64,000 nt of DNA from assembly GCA_027575805.1 (NCBI GenBank), contig JANBPU010000002.1, positions 310,001 through 374,000 on the forward strand, read 5' to 3'. Within the stretch, counting starts at the first letter, position 1. Each line of letters begins with the position of its first letter. The notes beneath the pieces were generated by a model that saw only the letters and a list, made by a program, of their open reading frames with translations, was not told where the DNA came from and did no database searches. The translations under genes and the position numbers were made by a program. Source of the DNA: Mycoemilia scoparia (taxonomy: Eukaryota; Kickxellomycota; Kickxellomycetes; Kickxellales; Kickxellaceae). This document shows, one piece after another, positions 44,732 to 56,388 of this stretch.

Positions 44732-44853
44732 ATATGGGTCATTATATTTGAAGGGTGACTTTTGGTGGCCAACGATTATATTGGAAATCCCAGCCAAATG
44801 TGTGATCACAGTCTTTTAGCAAATGGTCACCCTTCAAAAATAACTACCCATAT
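44732..44853. mobile_element. MITE-like element, subfamily B
   Basis: The terminal inverted repeats ATATGGGTCATTATATTTGA and TCAAAAATAACTACCCATAT frame a 122-bp element with the internal blocks gtgactttggtgg-like, cagccaaatg and gatcaca. It is non-coding. It lies 177 bp from a second copy in the same orientation. Confidence 0.8.
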
Positions 44854-45029
44854 GGTATTAATGAATTTAGATAGATTAAAAGCTATTGCTGCCTCCTTGA
44901 CTTGATATTACTAGTGATAAAATATAATAGCTCAGCACATCATTCTTCCAGATGCTACTTGACAAAAAGAATATTATATGGGTATTAGCTTATGAAAGGT
45001 GAGAATCTGCTAATAAACTGTGGTCATTC

Positions 45030-45150
45030 ATATGGGTGATAATTTTTGAAGGGTGACTTTTGGTAGTCAGTGATTATAGGGACAATCACAGCTAAATGAG
45101 TGATCACCATTTGTTAGCAAATGGTCACCCTTCAAAAATAACTATGCATA
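45030..45150. mobile_element. MITE-like element, subfamily B
   Basis: 121 bp from ATATGGGTGATAATTTTTGA to TTCAAAAATAACTATGCATA. The inner termini pair better than the tips (GAAGGGTGAC with GGTCACCCTTC). The internal block agtcagtgattatagggaca is repeated in reverse in the copy at 51777. Confidence 0.8.
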
Positions 45151-45283
45151 ATGGTATTATTGGAGACATAAAATTTAAATTTTAGACCCATAATAGCATC
45201 AAAGAATTTAAATATTCTTACCTCAATGATTAACTTTTTAATGCACTTTGAAATAATTTGTTTTTTTTACCAAAGTATAACTG

Positions 45284-46450
45284 ATGAGCGCCGGTTTTTT
45301 CAGAGTAGGGATAATAATTATACCTAAGCATATTTCATTTTATGATATATTCTAACACTTAATTTACATATACAAAAGGGAACCAATATCGAACAGGATA
45401 ATCGATTTGGAGATGCACAAAAAAAGTTGCTGAACAAGATAAAATTTCCTGAGGAATTTAAACAGAAGGTGAGTATGTTGGAAATTTTCAAGAGCATATA
45501 ATATGTATAGTATTACTAGTGCATCATTTTAACGGCTTTGTTGACATTGTTCTTGAACACAAAAACATACCAGCCATAACTGACGTTTATTCAAAATATT
45601 AAGTAAGCCGTATGCTTTTTCTAGGTTGATACATCAAAAGTAAACTTGGATGTCATCAAGCCATGGATATCTTTGAAAGTCACTGAGATACTTGGCTTGG
45701 AAGATGAGGTTGTATTGGAATACGTATTTTCAATGCTTGAAGAGAAGGTATGAGCTTTTTACTATTAATTTAGAACGCCCACTAAGCTACCTTTATGCTA
45801 ACTAATTAATTTTCATTATAGACTCCGGATCCACGCAAGCTGCAAATTAATATAGCAGGCTTCCTTGAATCAAAAGCACCAGAATTCTCTTTAGAGCTTT
45901 GGAAACTTTTGTTGAGTGCCCAAAAAAGCTCCAGTGGTATACCCGAAGAATTTATAGAAGCCAAAAAAGCTGAAATCCGAAAAAAACAGCTTGAAGAAGA
46001 AAAAATCAACGAAGCAATACGTTCAAGAAGAAGAGAGCGTAGAGATGAGCATCGGCCACATGAGAGATCTCACAGAGTAAATATTACTTTTAATGATATC
46101 TCTGTCACAACTGAATATAAATAAGTCACTACAAATATTACATTTTGTTTCTATTTCAATTATAGGATCGTCACAGAGATCATAGACATAGACATAGACA
46201 TAGGTCCAGATCTCAAGAGCGAAGACGCAGAGATAGTCGTGAACGACGACACTCTAGCCGTCACAAAAGAAATTATGATCATGCAGACTCCAACGCTCAT
46301 GAAAGAAGTCAAAGCCGTGAAAGACATAGCCGTAGACGTACCCACCGCAACCGTCGCCATCACCACAGCCGTAGCAGAAGCCCTAGCAGCAGCCCACATG
46401 GAGACAAAGCTGAAAGCAGACGCCGAGCTAGGTCCCCACCTAGTGAATAA
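45284..46450 (+). CDS. PWI-domain splicing factor, SRRM1-like (short)
   Basis: Exons 45284-45304, 45379-45468, 45625-45747, 45822-46076 and 46166-46450 give 257 residues. The first exon is seven codons (MSAGFFR), chosen because animal SRRM1 begins in the same way before GT.xEQDNRF. The PWI domain follows (EQDNRFGDAQKKLLNKIKFP, NLDVIKPWISLKVTEILGLED, LQINIAGFLESK, ELWKLLLSAQ). Then comes a charged helix (KKAEIRKKQLEEEKINEAI), and the tail is Arg/His/Ser-rich with RS and HR dipeptides (DHRHRHRHRSRS). SRRM1 is a splicing coactivator that bridges SR proteins and the exon junction complex in the nucleus; its PWI domain binds nucleic acid. At 257 residues this is far shorter than the animal protein (about 900). 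Confidence 0.9.
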
Positions 46451-47935
46451 ATATTCCTACTATTTTCCCTAAATCAACACAAGTCTTCGCCTACCACCTT
46501 AAACAGTACCCATTCATTATTTACAATAAAACCAAGGCAATTGGCGCATTTTATGCTTTTATATAGTATGATGAGGGTTAGTACTTGAAGAATAGATGTG
46601 TGTTATTTGAACTTGTAAGATATATGGGCGCAGTCGATCTAATAATTTGACATTTTCGGCTGAAGTTCTATCAATGGCTTCTTGATCATTAAAGACGGTG
46701 TCAAGTAACTTTTGGTGAGGATTCACGTGTCACAGCGATTTATACTCCTCTGTTTGACAAAAGGAGGTCTGTGAGACATCTTGGCAGAATATTCTTGATT
46801 GGAGATTTAGTCAATTCTTGATGTTAGTCTTTTATTTTTGCTCAAAAATGAATTCTTTCTACACTTTGCAGGCCTTCACAGATAGCATATTTGACAATAG
46901 CCCTCTTACCAGCAATGTGTAGATGGCTTGGAAATTAGTTTTACTCAAGAGACTTATACACTTTAGAAGCTGTTTTTTTCAGCAGCTTCGTTAAAAACCT
47001 GTGTTTTGAAATATTTCAGATGACTGGAAACAATGATGATGCAGAAAATCCAGCGCAACACAACAACCATGTGGGCCTATTTGATTTTCAGACATTGTTT
47101 TTTTTTGCCTAAACACATAAAGCGCAAACCAGACAATCCTGTATAATAGTTTATGCATGCCAGCTTTCTCAGGGCGTTTGGATGTATGGATCCAATATCA
47201 ACAATGGCCCCGATGTGTCAAGGGGTATATTATCTGTCTTTGTAGCATCGCTTGAAAACCTCAACACCAATTATCCTTATACACATAACCAAAATGACCA
47301 TGTAGCCCTGTGGGTGAGTGAGCTGGAAACAAGAACCCCATACTGAACCCAATGACTTTGAATGACTGGAACATAGGGTCTGTATAGAAATTAATATCAG
47401 ATTACTGCGGCCTGGATTATCCAAAATGATTGGAAAGAGCTGTGCAATGGTAATGTGCTGTATTAAAGGGAGTTAAAGCCATTATCAACAAAATAGTGAT
47501 ACACCTTGAAAGCAAAATGGACGATTAAACGATAAGAATCTTTCAATTAACACATGTACAAAAATCAATTTGAAGATCCGCTGTGTAAAGGGCGAATGGG
47601 CATGTGTGGATAGCCAATGCAGTAGGACGCATGAGGTCAGTTTAAGAGGCAGCAGCTCTGACAGTTGACAGGCTGGATCTAATGAAGCTGGAAAGTTTGT
47701 CGTCACCAGCCACTGCCCTCTCAAGCGTGCTGTCTGCTAGCCAGCAATGCCTTAAAAATGCCTATTCGCCCCCACAACCATCGCAAAAGAAACCAACTCA
47801 CATCCGCCTTAGCTCCGTCTTTCCCTTTCTTTCTACAGTTTCATCCAAAGCACAAAGTAGATATATATTACCTATTTTTGTTGGAACTTGCCTTTTTTAC
47901 CAAAGCCTGCTCATACCTCAAGAAATAGTATATTA
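46451..47935. other. 1.5-kb intergenic region
   Basis: No gene is seen. A polyadenylation-type aataaa lies at 46527-46532 after the SRRM1-like stop. A pyrimidine-rich leader is present at 47800-47930. Confidence 0.5.
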
Positions 47936-48612
47936 ATGTCGAGCAACCAAAATAACCCGTCCGCCGCCAAACCCATCAATATCCCGCCATTGAACATAAG
48001 ACGCGCCTCGTCTAACTCCACCGGGTCCTTCAACTCATCCGCACGCACTTCGACCTTTAATTTTGGGTCCTCTGTGCCCACTGAACCTCAGTTCTCTGCC
48101 GGACAGTCGCCCGTTGCGCCCGCGTTCGGCCTTTTCCGCAGGTTCTCACTCTCTGGTGCCAGCCCAAGCTCCTTCACAAACTCCTCTCCAATAGTAAGTC
48201 CAGAACTGCGCTAGACATCACCTAAACCATTCTCGTGCTAGTGCTGTGCTCACCACAGTATTATAAACACTTGTATCACTTGTAGAATTCTCGCTTTGAA
48301 ACCAGTACTCAATATCTCCCTACGCATGATGGTAAGAAACTACTTGGAATACACAGTACCGTCTATCTGTGCATATTCACATGTTTGGTTGATATTTTAT
48401 TTAGCACTATGCTAAACACTTTTCTTCAAACATTCTATTATACATATTCATATTTTGTAGAAATGCCACCCTCTAACCTTGACGAGTTTTCGCTTCAGCA
48501 GCCCCTAAAAACCGTGGCTTCGCGCAGCGTCGAGCCTCAGAAAAAACATGTTCCCTCCAGGCCTGATACACCAATGAAGCAGATGATTCTTCAGGGCCAG
48601 TTTTTGGATTAA
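47936..48612 (+). CDS. Small Ser-rich protein with RRFSLSG motif, function unknown
   Basis: Exons 47936-48193, 48286-48331 and 48461-48612 give 151 residues. ATG at 47936 is used because the upstream in-frame extension has only a TTG start. The protein is low complexity: Asn/Ser-rich N-terminus (IPPLNIRRASSNSTGSF), a conserved-looking FGLFRRFSLSGASP patch that fits a basophilic kinase site, and a C-terminal block RPDTPMKQMILQGQFLD. The last block looks like a short linear motif that could be under selection. The family is not recognised. Intron positions and clean phases support a real gene. Confidence 0.7.
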
Positions 48613-49749
48613 ACAAGATAGCTCCTCCTGTCACATGTATATCGAGTTTTCAAAAACATTCGGGGTTGTACATTACTAGGTCTGACTTTATCTATTATCC
48701 ATAGTCTCGTTGTATTGTAAAGACCAACTGCCACACGCACCAGCTTGCTTTCCATATGGGCTACCAATAACGCCTGCTTGGTACTCCTTCCAAAAAACAC
48801 CTTACAAAAATATCTTATTTATGGCAATTGATTGCTGCTACACTTTGTCAACAGGCGGCCCCCACCACCTCTACCGCTACCACTTGTATTTTTCAATTAT
48901 TCCCTTTTTTGAGTTTCTAATTGATTATAGTTGCTCAATGCACAATTTTTTGCTGCAGCTCCTCTGATGAATAAAATGTTTTACAATTTCTTTGTGCTAC
49001 AGCGACATGGCCAATCGGGCAATTCTCTATGAATAACACAATCTTGTATGCTGAAAAGCAAGTAAATCGCACGCTCCAATACCCTAATAATGAGACACCA
49101 GTTCTCAAGATCAGGTACACATTTGATAATTAAAATTTCAGAAAACCTGCACAAAACAACTTGCTCTTGTAGTATGACCATACTTCACAAGGCCTTAGAC
49201 AATAATGGTGGGTTTCTAAGAGTTGTGTACCAAATAGCCTGTGATTGGGCTAAAATCCAAGAACCCACTTCTGTCTATCTTCTGATTTCAAGTAAAATTT
49301 CACTATATTATTATGCCGATTCGTTTTTGAAGAAGCATATGCCACTGCTTTGTATATGAAACACGATTTCCTTTAGGGGTAACACCAGGCATCTGATTTT
49401 ACAGGACGAAATTACTCGGAATCGTGATCCCTGAAAATATTCCGTGAAGTGATCCAGAACACCACAACCAACTGCTTTCTGTGGGCTTTGTACGCTGATA
49501 AACATCCCGGCGTGTTTACACTATTTGGAACAAGTGCCTGTGATCATTTTCATGGCGCTCTATCACACATGCTGCCATATACAAACTGACTGAGTATAGG
49601 GTTCCATTTATAATACAAGCCCTTATACTTCGAAGCACAATTTCCACTTTTCCATATACGCTGACTGGCATTGTTTGTATAGTCGCCGGCGAATTTTCAT
49701 TACTATTAGACTGGCATTCCTTCTGAATAGGACATACCCGAATTACCAC

Positions 49750-49871
49750 ATATGGGTAGTTATTTTTGAAGGACTAAGTTTTACTAGTAGGCTAGTTTCA
49801 ACTTGCATACTAACCACCATATATTTTCATTGATAATAGTAGTTTAGCCCTTCAAAAATAATTACTCATAT
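49750..49871. mobile_element. MITE-like element, subfamily A
   Basis: The left end ATATGGGTAGTTATTTTTGA pairs with the right end TTCAAAAATAATTACTCATA, about 25 bp in all. The interior (ttttactagtag, tgcata, tcattgata) matches the copy at 7181-7322. It is non-coding and 122 bp long. Confidence 0.8.
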
Positions 49872-50611
49872 TAAACATTTATTATGTCCATTCAAACACT
49901 AAAAGCCAGCACTAGTAGCAATAATACCGAATCAACCATGGTTGCTAGTCAAAATATGTGATCTATACTTTTTGCTTGTTAAATGCTGTATATTTTGAAA
50001 AGCATTGTTACAGACAGCCACATCGATCTGTGTTTGCAGCATAAGTCATTTTCTTTGATAGTAAAAATAGGAAATATATAGTATATTACCTGAAGAATAG
50101 CTTGTCTATCTGGCAATGCACAAAAAACCAATGCATAGAAGCAGTAGTTCGAACGACCAAGACAACAACAGACTGGAAGACAGTTGTTTTTATATCACAC
50201 TTTGCTGGACGCCTATTACTACTATCACTCTTCATAAATATTCAACAATACCCGATTGTGTGAAAACACCAAGCTTTGTATGATATTTATATGTAAACAA
50301 AGCCACTTTACAGATAATTATTTTTGCAGTAACTATAAATATTGCCAAGTTCTAGGTTTTGTTTTTCCTATTATCCGAGGGCATTACTGAAGCCGAAGCT
50401 CATATAAGCCATTTTTAATTAGCAATAAACAAGGTTTTATTGCAGGGATGATCCCAGTATGTCAATATGTGCTTATGACAGCAGTTCTCAAACCAAATGC
50501 GCACTAGCATGCAGACAAATGCTGTATGCAGGATCTCTATGTTCTATCAGCACCAGCTTGCTGCCAGAACCATGATGCTCTGAGGACTGGAAAAGACATG
50601 CTGGCAAAAAT

Positions 50612-50622
50612 GATATAAAAGG
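50612..50622 (+). promoter_or_regulatory. Probable TATA box of the secreted-repeat gene
   Basis: GATATAAAAGG lies about 160 bp before the ATG at 50779, followed by a pyrimidine-rich leader. Confidence 0.6.
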
Positions 50623-50778
50623 CCAAGCGAAGGTATCACAAAAATTATAACCATTAGCACTCTACACGCAATACCAAACATTCCTTATACCTACATCCCG
50701 CGATATATTACCAAAGTCCCTTAGACCTGTCTTATCTACCGAATTTGGCACTTATCCCACCGCAAGATATCTGTTAAA

Positions 50779-51579
50779 ATGAAACTCTCCAACATCATCA
50801 CTTCTCTCTCGACTTTTGTCCTCTCTGCTTGCATTACTCCCGCAACTTCATCGCCTACCTCGCATCTCGAAAAGCGCACCGATAGCCTGGTTCCTCGTAA
50901 TCTTATCCCAGTCCCATTTGTTGGTCATAAACCTGATCTTTTGAGTTCTCTTCTTGACTCCGATCATGGCCTTCTTGGCAATAATGGTCTTGTCTGCAAC
51001 ATTCTCAGCAACCTTGGTCTTTGCGATTATCTCAAAGACGTCTATATTCCCATCATGAGCCAGCCCGGTGGCCCATATATTACCGGAAAGCCTCAAGCAA
51101 TCCCATTCTCACAATTCACACCAAATGCTCCTGGTATTGTTCCCTTCCCGGATTACGACCGCAACTTGCTCGACTCTCTTCTCGACCAACACGATGGACT
51201 CCTTGGAAACCATGGTTTGGTGTGCAATATCCTAAGCCATCTTGGTCTCTGCGATTACATCAATGGCCGTTTCTTGCCCCTATACCAGCCTGGAAACCCA
51301 GGTGGCAGCTACATACCTGGCCCATGGACAGCTTTCCCAAACGTTCCCTCCATCGGCTACCCACCTCAGCTTCTTCCCTTCCAGGATTACAAGCCCAACC
51401 TCCTTGAAGTCCTCCTTGGGCCCCACCACGGTCTTCTCGGTAACCACGGTCTTGTTTGCAACATCCTCAGCAACCTCGGCCTCTGCGACTACGACAACAC
51501 ATACTTCATCCCACTATACCCTGATAGCCACAACCCTCAGTCTTATGTATGTGGTGCTCCTCAGCCGCTACACCGCTAA
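50779..51579 (+). CDS. Secreted three-repeat protein with Cys pairs, novel family
   Basis: A 266-residue intronless frame. Residues 1-24 form a signal peptide (hydrophobic core ITSLSTFVLSACI). A Kex2-type Lys-Arg at 32-33 (HLEKR-TDS) suggests pro-processing. The mature part is three tandem repeats of about 77 residues, starting near 44, 121 and 199. Each has P(F/V).x(K/R)(P/N)xLL, then HGLLGN(N/H)GLVCNIL followed by S(N/H)LGLCDY, then a Pro/Gly/Tyr-rich linker with FxPxY. Each repeat has two Cys spaced nine apart (for example 73 and 82), so three intrarepeat disulfides are possible. A lone extra Cys is at 258. Codons are C-rich and biased, as for a highly expressed gene. No known domain is recognised. 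A cell-wall, adhesive or effector role is possible, but this is speculation. Confidence 0.88.
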   Translation: MKLSNIITSLSTFVLSACITPATSSPTSHLEKRTDSLVPRNLIPVPFVGHKPDLLSSLLDSDHGLLGNNGLVCNILSNLGLCDYLKDVYIPIMSQPGGPYITGKPQAIPFSQFTPNAPGIVPFPDYDRNLLDSLLDQHDGLLGNHGLVCNILSHLGLCDYINGRFLPLYQPGNPGGSYIPGPWTAFPNVPSIGYPPQLLPFQDYKPNLLEVLLGPHHGLLGNHGLVCNILSNLGLCDYDNTYFIPLYPDSHNPQSYVCGAPQPLHR

Positions 51580-52369
51580 AATAGATTATTATATATAAAT
51601 ACATCTACTACATTTTTACTTTATTTATGATTAATTGCTATTTGTTTTGACTTTTACTTTTTCATTGAGCCCTATGCTTTTTCTCAAATAAACCACGTAT
51701 TCTAAAGAATTTCCAGAGCTATTGTAGCATACTAATCAGGTATACATACTACAAAAGCCACTTCGTTTCAAGGCTTTATGAGTTATTATTTTTGAAGGGT
51801 GACCATTTACTAACAGATGGTGATCACTTATTTAGCTGTGATTGTCCCTATAATCACTGACTACCAAAAGTCACACTTCATAAATTATGACCCTTATGCA
51901 CAAATGAAGTAGTGAAGTACGATTAGATCCGGATGGCGATTAAATCAAGATTGCTGCTTTCCTAAGAAGCTAGCCAGCCATTGCTCAGCATTGAATTCAA
52001 GATTTAAAGAAACCAGCAGCATAGCCCCTAAAAAAGGCTAACGTAACACGTTTTTATGTGAAAGGAACGAACACACTGAGAAGATAAATAGTTCTCAAAC
52101 TTTATCGACCCAACCTTGAGTCATTTTTATAACTCTCTACTTTGCTACTCTCTTGGACCTATCGTCGCTTCTTTATACCAGTTTTACTTTAACTATTTTT
52201 TGGTCGAGTGCAGCAATAGCACCAAATTATACATACATACATATATATATTTCCACTATACGAAAAACTCAGGACTCTACAAGTAACAACAATTTGAATA
52301 CAATTTTATTTCGTTCTTTTGTGACTTAAATTCGAAATTCTTTAGCTGGGTATACACACAACATTCATA
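51580..52369. other. Intergenic region with MITE copy
   Basis: About 790 bp between the secreted-protein gene and RAD23. Apart from the element at 51777-51897, nothing is seen. Confidence 0.6.
51777..51897. mobile_element. MITE-like element, subfamily B, inverted
   Basis: Reads tatgagttattatttttgaa at the left and ttatgacccttat at the right. The interior (gtgattgtccctataatcactgac) is the reverse complement of the block in the copy at 45030, so this copy is inverted relative to it. The right terminus is decayed. Confidence 0.75.
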
Positions 52370-54251
52370 ATGAAGCTTCAAGTTAAGGCCTTCCAAATTA
52401 AAGAAAATGACACTCTTGAAGTCGAGCCTACCTTTACAGTAAGTTGCTTTTTGAACTTCAATCGTTTTGTTGGGCAAAATTTTGTGGTTGCAAACAAAAG
52501 AATGTCCAAAATCTACATACATTCTAATACCTTTTTTAATTTCAATTAAAAAGGTTTCCAAAGTAAAAGAGCTTGTTCAGGAGCGATTTTCCATTCCAGT
52601 CGAGAAGCAGAAAATCATGTATTCAGGTCAGTTTACTTCATATTAGTCAACAATGTTTAAAATGGCATTCTGGTCTCAATTGGGGACCATTTTTTAGTGG
52701 GGCATCTTTTATTTTTCATATCAGCATATGAATTTTTGGACTAATTACTATTGAATGTCTATATATATATGTGTTTGTGCCATTTTCTTGAAATAACTAG
52801 GAAAACAGCTCAAAGATGAACAGACTCTAGTAGATGTCAAAATCAAGGACAATGATGCGGTCTTCGTAGTGGGAACAAAGGTATGTGCTTTAGAAATTAT
52901 CTCACGCCGCACTATTCTATTCAAGAATTGAGTAATGAAATAAGAGGGTACATTGAGCTTACAAAAAGGGATTGCTTCCTCATATATATATATATATATA
53001 TGTATATATAGGCACCCAAGCCAACACCACAGACTGAGTCCAAACCAACAATAGCCCCTGTTCCAGAGACTCCGGCCAACACATCATCTGCAAGCCAATC
53101 TACTCCATCTGCTCCAGTTGCAAACAGAAGTGCACAGGAACATGTTCCTAATACTCCTAGTCCCAATACCAGAGAAACAGACAATAGAACAGAAGACCAG
53201 CAACAACATGAAACTGGCGAACAGCACTCAGAAGACACATTCAGTAAGTATTGATTGGCTGTGCCAATTATACTAGCGTGTTGCTGCTATTCAGCAATTC
53301 TAATAATTTATCAATGGATTTATCTGTTCTTTTGTAGCTACTGGCAAAGACTATGATGTTGTCATCAATAACCTGATGGAAATGGGGTATGACCGTGAGC
53401 TTTGCGTTAAGGCCATGCGCGCCAGCTTTAACAATCCTGACCGTGCTGCCGAATATCTGTTGATGGTAAATATGTGTTTCAATGACCTGTTTGACATCTG
53501 CGTATAAATATATACAGCTGGCGGCAATGTAGCTGAATCCGCATACATATACATATGTTTATTTAGGGAATACCAGAGCATATTGAACAGCAATCGCAGG
53601 AGCAGGATGACCAAGGTATGCTAAAACAACATTGGAATTGCAATTCTTGCTAGTATGTAAGTAAGCAAATGAATGCCGTACACTAACACACGCGACATGG
53701 TTGTACATGACCTTTGTAGCCGATATGAACGTAGAGTCCGAAGAAGCACCTTCTGGAAGGCTGAACGAGACGTTGGAAATGCTGCGCAACTCCCCCGAGT
53801 TCCATGATCTACGGAGACAGGTCCAAGCCAACCCCAATCTCTTACAGCCCATCATGATGCAAATCAGCCAAAATAACCCAGAATTGTTCAGAGTAATCAC
53901 AGACAACCGGGAAGTATTTCTGCAGATGCTTACAGAAGGTGTTGAAGACCATGCTGGAGGAGATGGTATCGATGAAACCCAGGATGGACAACAAGTTATC
54001 AGGGTAACTCAAGAAGAAAAGGAAGCCATTGACAGGGTAAGGAATCCTAAAAAAGAGATTTGTTTTTATTATCATAATTTTGTGGGACCTGAAAAACAAG
54101 AATTTATAATGACGCGTGTATTGTTAAATCATAGCTTACAGAGATGGGATTTGAGCGTGATTTGGTTGTTCAGGCATACTTTGCATGCGAAAAGGACGAG
54201 CAGCTCACCGCAGACTTCCTCCTTAGACATGGGAATGACGATGCCAACTAA
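52370..54251 (+). CDS. RAD23: RAD23, UBL-UBA proteasome shuttle and repair factor
   Basis: Exons 52370-52438, 52554-52626, 52801-52880, 53012-53243, 53338-53465, 53567-53615, 53720-54036 and 54135-54251 give 354 residues. The order is UBL (1-73; starts MKLQVKAFQIKENDTLEV, with GKQLKDEQTLVD), a Pro/Thr/Ser linker, UBA1 (about 153-195; NNLMEMGYDRELCVKAMRA), the XPC/Rad4-binding region (about 225-290; LRNSPEFHDLRRQVQANPNLL and PELFRVITDN), and UBA2 at the end (about 315-352; LTEMGFERDLVVQAYFACEK). The layout is complete. RAD23 carries ubiquitinated substrates to the proteasome through UBL and UBA domains, and stabilises Rad4/XPC in nucleotide excision repair. Introns are numerous, one with an (AT)n tract near 52983-53002. 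Confidence 0.97.
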
Positions 54252-55971
54252 TTTTACCAACTGAAGAGAAAAATCCAGAAACTATCGAGATTATCATGGT
54301 ATTTTTGGTTGCAGTTACTGGTTTGGTCTTATAATGGCAACAACAATACTACAAATGGCTGTGATATAATGCGGCTAAAACCACCAGAAACACAGTAGCA
54401 CAACAAGGTTTCCTATTCTTTCATTCACAGAGCGGTGTGTGTGTGTATCTCTTTCCGCTGTGTATACATTCTCACTATTATATTTTTGAATACAATCATA
54501 TAAACATTTTAGCCTTTGTTTTCTGGAAACTCTACTCTATATTACTTTACTGCCTAGTGTGCGTGTTATTGTTGATGTAATTTGTAAATAATTGGTTTAA
54601 CCTAGGCGGCTCCTTGTGAATAAGCAAAAAACTACTGGTCTATAATTTTTCTTTTATTGTGTATATATGGTCGATTTACAGTACTGATCAGCCACAGAAT
54701 TGGCTATGTGGGTGGGTCCTAGAATAATATACAATAAATTTGAATAATGATATTTGAAAACTGCAAAAATTCTGATGTAAGTTAAGATATATTATTGTTC
54801 TTTTTTTTGAGGATGGTGTGTTAAATTGGCTTTTCTCTTGAATGTATGTATGTATTATTGTGATTGTAATTTGATTCCTACCAACTATTGTTCATTATTA
54901 TTTCTTAGGTTTATATGTGCATACACTTTTTGGGGGCCCTTTATGCCTAATAGCTTGTGAAATAAAGCTATATACGAATATGGGCGTGACTATCCTTTTT
55001 TGTATTATCTCGCATACTGTTATTTTTGTTTGGTCACAAGCGGATTTTAGCTAAATTGCAAACCCTGGCATTTGACCACATTAGCAGTAAACATGCACGA
55101 ATGCTGTTTGTTGTGTTGGGATAAAAAAAGAACAAATAGCTGAGATGAAGACAAAATCCATTTTTGTGATCAAAGCTAACCCCAACCCTACTTTCCATTT
55201 TCAAAAACAAACATATGTTGATATGAGGAGTTTCTTTGAATTTTTGGTCTAATGGTATAGTAATACATTGCTTTTCCAAATGATCGAGCCTTCAACTCTA
55301 TCTTTTATAAAAGTAGACCCTAGGAAATACGGCCTGAGGTAATTAATCATATGCAATTTTGTTTAAAGTGGCATGCCAAGCGATGCAGTTGTTGGTAAAT
55401 TCCTTCGTATTTACAGCCACAGGCATGTCTTGTGCCTCACACACTGGCTATCGGATCACAAGTCGAAATTGGCCATACCACTGCTCTCAACAATAGCACA
55501 TGTAGGGGCAACAATATGGCTAAATGGAAAGAGGGAAATGCATAGAAATAAACACAAAAATTCCACATATCCAACAGTTTGTTTGTTTACGTTTATACCA
55601 CAGCCAAAACAAAGGTGCACCACCAGCAGACCTCATCTGCAAATAAAATGGCATTGATGGCGATGAGGTGAAGGGCTCAAAAAGCATCGGTGTCACAATG
55701 TGACAATACACACATCCAAGCAAGGCGGCCGATAATGCATGGTTGCTAGAAATATTGCGGTTAGGTGACTGTTTGGGTCACAGCAATAAAGTACATGCTG
55801 GTTTGCTGAGTGGAGTTTAGTATAATCGCAGAGGCAAGGCGAGAGAGCGGGTGAGCAGTGTGGGCTAGTTTGTGGGATGATAAGCGAATTCTTGGCAGGA
55901 AACCAACCAAATTCTACAGAATAAGGAAGCATTTCTGGCGTGTCGATCAGTTTTCCGGTTAAACAAAAGGA

Positions 55972-55987
55972 GAGAGAGAGAGAGAGA
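55972..55987. repeat. (GA)n microsatellite
   Basis: A GA dinucleotide tract in the intergenic region upstream of the MARVEL-like gene. It is simple sequence. Confidence 0.9.
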
Positions 55988-56311
55988 GGAATTGTGTAGA
56001 GTACATCAAAAATCAGAGTGTGGCTATCAAATGCACAGCCTATATGGCAGACCGGTCAATACCAGTTTGCCATCAATCAAATATGAAGCGCCAGTTCATG
56101 TATTTGCTACCAAAATAAGGCACATATTATAGAAGGCTTTGGAGGGCGCCTTTGGGGTGCGATGCTATAAAACAAGGGATGATGGCAGTGTTAAATGCAT
56201 ATGTAGGATGTTTGCGAAGTGAGAAGAGAAGTAAATCATTTGCCTTGGATCAGCTTTATAGAATATTGCTTTGTTCTAAAGCAACTCTAGCCAAGACTCA
56301 ATGGTTCTGCA

Positions 56312-56388
56312 CTTCAAATACAAGACCAGCACAAGCACATAGGAACGTGTCGAAATATGTTGCGATAGCGCTGGTCTTGTATTTGAAG
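56312..56388. repeat. 19-bp perfect inverted repeat with 39-nt loop
   Basis: Bases 56312-56330 are the exact reverse complement of 56370-56388 (core CAAATACAAGACCAGC). The stem could form a hairpin in DNA or RNA. No coding frame or terminator context is evident. Confidence 0.85.

Larger units (their letters stand above)
44156..45283. other. Divergent intergenic region with two MITE copies
   Basis: Lies between the FAN1 start (minus) and the SRRM1-like start (plus). It is AT-rich and holds subfamily B elements at 44732-44853 and 45030-45150. No gene is seen. Confidence 0.6.
48613..50778. other. 2.2-kb intergenic region
   Basis: No gene is seen. It holds the subfamily A MITE at 49750-49871 and, at the right end, the TATA box of the secreted-protein gene. 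Confidence 0.5.
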
